A stretch of 64,000 nt of DNA from Symsagittifera roscoffensis (Eukaryota > Xenacoelomorpha > Acoela > Convolutidae). The stretch is from contig NC_087063.1 of the NCBI RefSeq assembly GCF_963678635.1, positions 18,106,143 through 18,170,142 of the forward strand. Reading direction: 5' to 3'. The notes below the pieces were generated by a model. That model had not been told where the DNA came from. It made no database searches and was given only the letters and a program-made list of their open reading frames with translations. The translations under genes were made by a program, and so were the position numbers. Below, piece after piece: positions 57,616 through 64,000 of the stretch. Every line of letters starts with the position of its first letter. The stretch's first letter is position 1.

Positions 57616-58149
57616 CAGGTATGACAAAAAGAAGCAATTTAAGTCGTGAAGCGGCAAGAATTAAAAAAAACTTTTAAAGCTTTTATTGAATGTTACCAGA
57701 TTTTTTCTTTGTTTTGTTACAGAAATCGGCAATCCTTGTTTCGTTTTATCTCAGCGCATTTATCGAGGAACATTTTGCAACGCTTACCAGAGAAGCGCAA
57801 AACGCTATCAAGGCAGAAATGATTTTTTTTGCTCTTTTCTACCCCCCCCCCCACCCCCCACATTTGAATTTCAAGTTTTAAAAATTAATTTCAGGTTGTC
57901 AAAATGCAATGAAGTTTTGCATAGTCAATAAAGCAGCAATCTTGAACAAATTTGGTCTTTTTTGCCCTTTACATCAAAATATCACGCATTTACCCGTTAT
58001 AACTTGTAACAGGACTATGAAACTCGAAAATTTGAACTGTGGGTGGGTTGAGTGGAAAAGAGCGGAATCATCGTGACTAAACTTCACTTGAACTAATTTT
58101 AAACCTGTCTTATTTTTTGCGCTGTTTTCTGATGCACGTAGGATCAGTA

Positions 58150-58345
58150 TATGTTTTACACAGATGCAAAAAGGTACTTCGCAAACACTAGCAGGAACAC
58201 GACAAAAACATAAAAAGAAAAAATAGAAATAAGCCTCCAATTAGTAGAAATTTGCTAAATATTGGCTTCAATCCTGTGACCTCGAGTTGAAGTCTCACGC
58301 CCTGTCCTCTCGGGCACGAGCACTTAACAACCGTTAAACACTAGT
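58150..58345 (-). repeat. tRNA-derived SINE
   Basis: On the minus strand GTGCCCGAGAGGACAGGGCGTGAGACTTC resembles a Ser/Leu-type A box region. About 35 bases on, AGGATTGAAGCC resembles a B box (GGTTCGAATCC). The body that follows (AATTGGAGGCTTATTTC...TTTTTATGTTTTTGTCGTG) is shared with the copies at 63115 and 63850. A cloverleaf is not intact, so this is not a tRNA gene. Confidence 0.65.
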
Positions 58346-58954
58346 CACAAATAGAGCAGCTACATATGCTAACAAATTGTTAATGCGATGCAGCAAAAGT
58401 GGCACCAAATCCAAATAGGCACAATTTTGGATTATAACAAACTGAAGCCATTAATACTAATTTTTTATGTTATCAATTGGAATGCAAAAAGCTACATTAT
58501 GTATAAATTATGCATTTCAAAAACTTGCTTGATATTATGAGCTAGAAATTTTCTGAAATCGAGTTTTTGTAATTGTTATGTTGTTTCAAACAATAAGGTT
58601 TTTTGATTCATTTGATGAATTAAAAATGCATCAACTGTGTTTTGTAATTAGTATTCGAATGTCAAAGAGCATGCTATCAAAAAGCAGTCAGATTGCCACG
58701 AAAAGTGACATCAATATTTGCAACTTAGTTTAGAAAAAAGAAAAGTCGTACTATTACACTGAAGCTCACAAAGTTTTTCTGGTGCAATAACCAACATGAT
58801 TATCACTGATTAGTTATTAACGACGCCGTAAAGCATGATTTTTTCAGCACTGCCAAAACTCCAATGACTTTTGGAAAAGTTTTACGTTGAAAACAATGTT
58901 TTGAGCAATTTTGACTTTTTGTTCAACGCTTTTACAAAAAAGCGTATACGGGCA

Positions 58955-59170
58955 CCCAGGGTCGGATCAAGAATATTCTCGAGAGAAGGGGCGGATTTTA
59001 AACTTTTCGAAAATTTTGTAGATCATTTTTTAAGCTCTACTCAATCATAAAAAAGACCAAATTTCCTTGGCAACAGGAAATTTTTGAAAAAAAAACAGGC
59101 CAAAGGTTGCTTTTTTTTACGGTGCGCACTCCCCTTCAAAATTAATTTACATTGGCGCCTAAGGCAGCTC
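58955..59170. mobile_element. Probable relative of the hAT MITE at 43732
   Basis: CAGGGTCGGATCAAGAATATTCTC at the left resembles a hAT terminus. Inside, GAAGGGGCGGATTTTAAACTTTTCGAAAATTTTG and a distal GGTGCGCACTCCCCTTCAAAA echo the other copy in inverted order. Ends and duplication are not clear. Confidence 0.4.
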
Positions 59171-59620
59171 AAGAAAATTGGTCATTAAATTACGCGAATT
59201 GAGTTTTCTTGACGCTTCTATTGAAGAAAGACGCATCCTTCGCCTATTTTCCACCAGATTTAAGACCATTTTTTTTTCAATCTTTTCCACGATATATGTT
59301 TCAAAGTAAATCAGCATTGAAACTTGGTGATAATAGTTAATTAGAATCTAAAACATGTTATTGAGCAATCTCTGTTTTCACTTACAGCTTACAACAACAA
59401 CAACAATGTAATCATAAATTTCAAGAGATGAACCTATTCACAAATATATCAACAAAAGTTATAAAACTCGAAGCTGAATCCTTTTTGGTTAACCTCCAAT
59501 TGATATACAGACAAATTCAGTTTCACGAAGTTCAGTAAATATCATTGCCATTTTCCTCATTAAAACATTGTCATGTTATAAAGATGATCGCACTCAATGA
59601 CGGTAATTTTCCCGTTAATC
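59171..59620. other. 3' flank of PSMD11, no gene seen
   Basis: Only a short CAA repeat (59392-59406) stands out. Confidence 0.4.
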
Positions 59621-59622
59621 GC

Positions 59623-59628
59623 TTTAAT
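59623..59628 (-). terminator. Candidate polyadenylation signal of PSMD11 (ATTAAA)
   Basis: Minus-strand ATTAAA lies about 115 bases past the stop codon. No AATAAA is closer, so this common variant is the best candidate. Confidence 0.4.
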
Positions 59629-59742
59629 TTTCAACAAAAAAAAACAAAAAAATACCAAATCTTTTTCAAATGTTCAGTGATGGATCATACGTATTATCAT
59701 GACTTTACTAAACACATATCCAACAAACAATTGCAGTTAAAT

Positions 59743-61348
59743 TCAGTTCAAGTACGTGAGTTTGTTGGATTTTTCGTAGAGACAGTTCATCACTTTCTCC
59801 AGATTCTGGATAGTCTCTAGAATTCCCTCATATGTCTTGTCCTTGTCGTCAACCTGGAACAGTTCCAGTACTCCACTGCCCTGGTCTATTGTGCCCCTGA
59901 GAAGTCCGTCCAGAATCATCTGGCTGAGTTTCTTCTCAACGTCCGCTTCAGGCAGTTCGATCAGCTGCGCCACTTTGCTTACCTAAAATGCGAAATATCA
60001 TGATACAAGAAAATAATAATTAACTCATAAATTGCAGCTAATTTTAATTAGACCTCTATTTTGGATTCATCGGTTCTTTCCATCATGTAGCGGAATAAAT
60101 AAATTCCCGAGAACTTGGTTCGCTTTTTATCATCACTACTATATACTCCGGCAAAACTTTTCAAAAAACATCATAGCGCAGCTTGAGCTCGAACTTTATT
60201 GATATGAAGGATCGTTTATTTTGTTCTGATGACTACGTCCCGTAATGCTATGGTAACAATTTATATCTTGCTTTTTCTAAGGAGAATAGTTTTGTTTACG
60301 TAACCATTCACTCTCGCACCTGATATTCTTGCGTAAATTCAGACGGATACTGTATACTCACATGGACAGTTGAATACGGCCGCACCACACGGCAAAGATT
60401 CTGTTCCATGAGTCTATCATATAGTTTCTTCAACTGGCGGACCATGGTCGAGTCATTTTGGAACACGTCTGCATACTCCTGTACGTAGTTCTTGTAGACT
60501 AGCAGCTGTTTCTCGTGGTAAGATGTCGCGATGTTCTTGAGAGCATCGACATCGCGTCCGTTGTATTTAAGAGCCAGTTTGCCACTAACTATCGATTTCA
60601 CTTCCTCCGCTTGGTTCATTATTATCTTACATAGCAGCATGTACTTCAAAGCCCTCAATGCATGTGATGACGATACACTGTCAAAACCCTCGAACGCTTC
60701 GTAGAAATACGAATAGGCTGTTTTGAAATCTTTCTCTTCTGAGGCGTGAATAATTCCCGACATGAGGTCGAGATGTGCCTGCAATTTGGGCGGGCAATAT
60801 ATTGTTGTTACAGTCGTTCTTGCCGACGTCAAGGAGGCGCGAGCTTTTGAGAGGTTATGCAAAGCGTGGAAAATTCTGCTCTCGTGAAGAAAAACTTCAA
60901 CCAGAAGCGACTTATCGTCAACCTTTTTCAACTCGTCCAGTAATTTGGCCGACAGGTCGATTCCGTCTTGGTATTGACCGAAGGTAAAGTAAAGCTCCAC
61001 TAGTCTAGCTTGGAGATTCTGTCTGAGGAAGATACGCTTTTCGTTCCTCGCCCACTCGATACAATCTTTGCATAGCTGAATTTCGTTGCCCGTTCGTGCC
61101 TCCATGTCTAGATAGAGATCTATAAGAGTGCGTACCATCTTAGCCGCCTTCGCTTTGCTCACCAGCAGCAGCTTCGGTCGGTTGTCGATGATGAGTTGTC
61201 TGAGGTTCTCGTGGTCTTTTCGGTCGGCCATGTCCTTGGCGTCCAGTAGAATCTGATCCAGACTTAATTCTGAGCCAAGACTGCTTCCCCCTCCGCCGGA
61301 ATTGCTAGAGGACGATCCAGGAGGTAACACTGCGGTGCCAGCAGCCAT
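59743..61348 (-). CDS. PSMD11: 26S proteasome non-ATPase regulatory subunit 11 (Rpn6)
   Basis: Rpn6 is a PCI-domain scaffold of the proteasome lid that clamps the 19S lid and base to the 20S core. Exon 1 (61348-60362, 329 codons, phase 0) ends ...STVH at donor CAT|GTGAGT. Exon 2 (59982-59743) follows acceptor CATTTTAG and reads VSKVAQLIELPEADVEKKLSQ... to LTYLN. The joined product is 408 residues, against about 422 in human. Family landmarks include SKAKAAKMVRTLIDLYLDME, SARTTVTTIYCPPKLQAHLD, KTAYSYFYEAFEGFDS and, in the PCI winged helix, ADVEKKLSQMILDG. The alignment across the intron (379 bp) is gap-free. The first 24 residues (MAAGTAVLPPG then a Ser/Gly-rich run) differ from the usual helical N terminus, which is shorter here. 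The ATG is the first in frame and lies five bases after a TTTCAG. Base composition is clearly richer in GC than the surroundings. Confidence 0.96.
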
Positions 61349-61362
61349 TTGAACTGAAACGG
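61349..61362 (-). promoter_or_regulatory. Possible 3' splice site just upstream of the PSMD11 start codon
   Basis: Minus-strand CACCGTTTCAG|TTCAAATG places an acceptor-like site five bases before the ATG. It could join an unseen 5' UTR exon or accept a trans-spliced leader. Either use is inference from the sequence alone. Confidence 0.35.
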
Positions 61363-61379
61363 TGTTAACGTGATTCCTT

Positions 61380-61790
61380 TCGACAAAATTTTGACACAGA
61401 GGTAAAGAGGAGCTTCTCGCTACTTGTGGTACAACACAGACAAAAAAACTTCAGTCGAAAAATGAAAAATTTAGAAAAAACTAGAACTACCAAAATTAAA
61501 ATTTTTGTATGCCTCAATAGAAGTTCATTCTAGAAGTTCAAACATGCCAGACATTTGAATATTAAATAAGCAACCGAGCAAAGCTTGAAAGAGAAAAAAA
61601 GCCGACAACCTTTGAGTAGACACCTTTGAGCCAAAAAACATATTCAATTAAGAATACTTGCAATTGCGACTACAATGGATGCTGCTTAGATCACAACTAA
61701 ATCCGTGATGTGTCAACAATGAGCAGGCAAACGAAAGTCCGACAATTTAATTTTAACCGGAAAAAAATTTCTATTGCATACATACTGAAA
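61380..61790. other. 5' flank of PSMD11, no feature recognised
   Basis: No TATA box or other promoter motif can be assigned with confidence. Confidence 0.35.
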
Positions 61791-61794
61791 AAGA

Positions 61795-61880
61795 AAACAA
61801 GGACGGGTCGAGACTCAGACCCCAAACCTCAGGGTTTGAAGACGGCAGCGTTACATCTAAGCCAAGTGGTATGTAACCTA
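61795..61880 (-). repeat. tRNA-like SINE head
   Basis: Minus-strand ACCACTTGGCTTAGATGTAACGC (A-box-like) is followed by CAAACCCTGAGGTTTGGGGTCTGAGTCTCGACCC. The latter folds as a T-arm (GGGTC/GACCC) with a B-box-like loop. There is no intact acceptor stem. Confidence 0.6.
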
Positions 61881-62064
61881 GAAGTTGTTCAGGTTCAATT
61901 ATATAGCAAGTTGAAGATTTGTAAGAAAATTGTTTATGGAAAAAGTCGGGCAGTCTAGTTCCCGATTACAAGACACTTCATCTAGCAAGTATAACAAAAG
62001 GTGATTAAAATGCAAAAAATATAGAGTCACCAAGTCCTTATTAGTACTTTTGAGTTAACTCCTA

Positions 62065-62125
62065 TGGTTCCGACCACTGAAAGTGGGGAGTAACTTTATC
62101 TTCGCGTGTGTTTAAGTTTTTTCCA
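62065..62125 (+). repeat. Head of a family H relative
   Basis: TGGTTCCGACCACTGAAAGTGGGGAGTAACTTTATCTTCGCGTGTGTTTAAG; the CCACTGAAAGTGG piece forms a small hairpin as in other heads. Confidence 0.5.
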
Positions 62126-62129
62126 AGCA

Positions 62130-62960
62130 AAATCATGTACCACAAATAATCATCAGGAATCAGGATGGATCTGGTGATATATCATATTCAAACCATTTCA
62201 TTTAACATTTGAATTTAAAAATTCAAAAACAAAGTGCCGAGAAAAGTCGGTTTGGAATTTGATTTTAAGTCTAATTTGGAGCAAATAAAGCAAGCAAACA
62301 GGTTGATGATAGAAAGGAAACATTTCAATCATTCCATGAAAACTTAGTTTTACTCCACTAAAATTTGCTATAGATGTTAGGGCAATCTTTGGCAAACATC
62401 ATAAAAAAACAAGGATAGCCGGTTACTGTGCAAGTAGCACAGAATGTTTCGACCACAGTCTTAAAAAAAAATACGAAGTTTTTTCAAATTGGTGTCGTTT
62501 TTTTTCTGTGTGTTGTGATACAAAGATCTGAAGGACAAACATATAACTTAGGCATATTTCAGAGTCATAGCAAAAAAGTTCAATTGTAGAACAGTTTTGA
62601 CAAATGACTAGAATAAGGAAAAAAAATTTCAAATTTCATTTTTTTTTCGCAGAAATGTTTAAATTTTCAAGTTTTAGATTCCCGAAATTGCGCTAAAACT
62701 CCAAAAACTACCTTTAATTTAGTAAAATTAAGTTTTCACGGCTTTAATTAGGCTTGAATATGCTACGCAGTCACCTTATTAGCTCGAAATTAGACCAAAA
62801 AATCTAAAATTTCAAACCGGTTTTTCTCGACACTGAAAAAAATTTCGAAGTTTTTAAATGTCGTTCGAATCAAGGGCTTTAATAAAATATATCACTCAAC
62901 CCAGTCCAATGATTTTTTATGGTGGCTTATTTTGCGTGAGAAACAAAAGGCAAAAAACTA
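62130..62960. other. Gene-free AT-rich stretch
   Basis: Probably bodies of the two facing repeat heads at 62065 and 63008. No coding sequence is supported. Confidence 0.35.
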
Positions 62961-62964
62961 AAAC

Positions 62965-63008
62965 GCACCCGAGTCCAAAGTTCCTCCCCATTTTCAATGG
63001 TCGGAACA
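62965..63008 (-). repeat. Head of a family H relative, inverted
   Basis: Minus-strand TTGTTCCGACCATTGAAAATGGGGAGGAACTTTGGACTCGGGTGCG is very close to the 37496 head. Confidence 0.6.
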
Positions 63009-63094
63009 AAAACAACTTTCAAGTTTATTGTTTTCTGTTCATTTTTCGAAGAGAACTGCTGTCAAATAAGCCCAAATTGCCATAACTTTTGACA

Positions 63095-63240
63095 CAGACA
63101 CAAAAGCAGCCTTATAGAAAGCAATAAAAAAATAAAAACACGCCTCGAATTGGTAAAAACTCGACAACGACTCGGATTCGATCTGCGACTTAAAGATTAT
63201 AGGTCTCACACACTATCCACGGACGCCTAATAAATCACAT
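63095..63240 (-). repeat. tRNA-derived SINE
   Basis: On the minus strand GGCGTCCGTGGATAGTGTGTGAGACC (A-box region) is followed about 25 bases later by AGATCGAATCCGAG, an excellent B box. The body GTCGAGTTTTTACCAATTCGAGGCG then continues towards 63118. Confidence 0.7.
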
Positions 63241-63609
63241 ACACTGGCCACAAAAGAAGCAGAGAACATACAAAATGAAATTTCCAATGCTACAGATCGT
63301 GATTACAGCACAAGTGCCACCAAATAAGTGAACACTTAATGAATTTTATTTGTGAGTTAGGTTCGAAGAAATGAAGGTCCGTACTAATACACAAGCTCTC
63401 ACAAGTTCGCAAGTGCAAACATGCCTAAGATCTAGCTTCTAGTTCCAATCCTCTGATCATACCCCGGACAAAACAATTGAAAATAAAACCGTGACTGTTT
63501 TTTCACGTTTTTTATTATAGTGGTGGAAACTTTCGGTAATTCTGGCACAGCAATCCTTGTTCCAGCTCTTTGAAATTCATGAATAATTTATGAATGACAC
63601 ATATTTAAA

Positions 63610-63790
63610 AAGAGGCGAAGCTGCACTTTGCAAACACGAGTAATAAAACGGCAAACCTTAGCTCTAAAAACGCGTAAAAACGAAGATATCGACTTGTGTC
63701 GAAATCGAACCCCCGAAATGGGTATTCAGAGGCTAATATCGATGCATCTGCGGCATACTTACTTCACTATTGTTCAAATCGAGTCACCAA
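63610..63790 (-). repeat. tRNA-derived SINE
   Basis: Minus-strand TATGCCGCAGATGCATCGATATTAGCC (A-box-like) and GGGGGTTCGATTTCGACAC (B box GGTTCGATTTC). The tail is GCAAAGTGCAGCTTCGCCTC, shared with the copy at 63850. Confidence 0.7.
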
Positions 63791-63849
63791 TATAGCAGAT
63801 GCTATGACTTCTTAACATGACAATGCGTTCGTGATATTAATAAAATTAA

Positions 63850-64000
63850 ACAGAGGCGAAGCTGCGCTCCGCATACACTAGGGAGGACACGACAAAAAAG
63901 CAACTCTATAAAGTGCAAAAAGAAAAAATGAAACAAACCTCGATTAGCAAAAATTCGGCAACGACTCGATTTGATCTGCAACCAGGAGATTATGAGTCTC
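63850..64000 (-). repeat. tRNA-derived SINE, head cut by the window end
   Basis: Minus strand: GAGACTCATAATCTCCTGGTTGCAGATCAAATCGAGTCG (anticodon and T-arm region), body with CGAGGTTTGTTTCATTTTTTC, tail GGAGCGCAGCTTCGCCTC. It sits in direct tandem with the preceding copy. Confidence 0.65.

Noticed and set aside
58260-63790. tRNA genes
   Set aside because: A and B boxes are visible, but acceptor and anticodon stems do not pair and shared non-tRNA bodies follow. These are SINEs.

Overview
This 64 kb window is AT-rich, gene-poor, repeat-dense DNA from a metazoan nuclear genome. The signs are a spliced 26S proteasome gene with animal-like sequence, GT-AG introns, tRNA-derived SINEs, and fossils of LINE, hAT, Mutator-like (MULE), Tc1/mariner, Ty1/copia and BEL/Pao elements. 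Nothing is bacterial: no operons and no ribosome-binding sites. I cannot name the phylum. An invertebrate with many short non-autonomous elements fits best.

Host genes. The one certain gene is PSMD11/Rpn6 on the minus strand (59743-61348): two exons, 379-bp intron, 408 residues. Two weaker candidates were found by reading splice signals. One is a pair of exons of a rhodopsin-like receptor on the plus strand (6824-7027, and 11401-11571 or a longer form from 11338). The other is a two-exon gene for a small secreted, basic protein (43174-44529) whose exon phases match exactly and whose intron carries a small hAT element.

Layout. 1-6.3 kb: repeats and arrays of short units. 6.8-11.6 kb: receptor exons separated by a small MITE, a 733-bp fold-back Tc1/mariner element and other repeats. 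11.7-12.6 kb: a 'TGCTTATCATACAATT' array element. 13.5-15.2 kb: decayed hAT transposase (minus). 16.2-20.5 kb: hairpin-ended repeats around a decayed LINE (17.9-19.0 kb). 20.8-26.1 kb: array elements. 26.8-33.1 kb: several hairpin-ended repeats, one split by a MITE with perfect 22-bp inverted ends. 35.9-36.6 kb: MULE transposase remnant. 37-48 kb: more of the same, the small secreted-protein candidate and a second LINE fragment. 48.3-57.2 kb: a layered fossil, in which BEL/Pao remains enclose a minisatellite into which a Ty1/copia element (49495-55812) jumped, leaving a 5-bp CAAGC duplication. 57.5-64 kb: PSMD11 among tRNA-derived SINEs.

The proteins do not work together as a system. Most of the window is layered transposon debris. 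Its most distinctive features are a numerous repeat family with a hairpin at each end and subterminal inverted repeats (Helentron-like architecture), and several unrelated element families built mostly from short units in both orientations.
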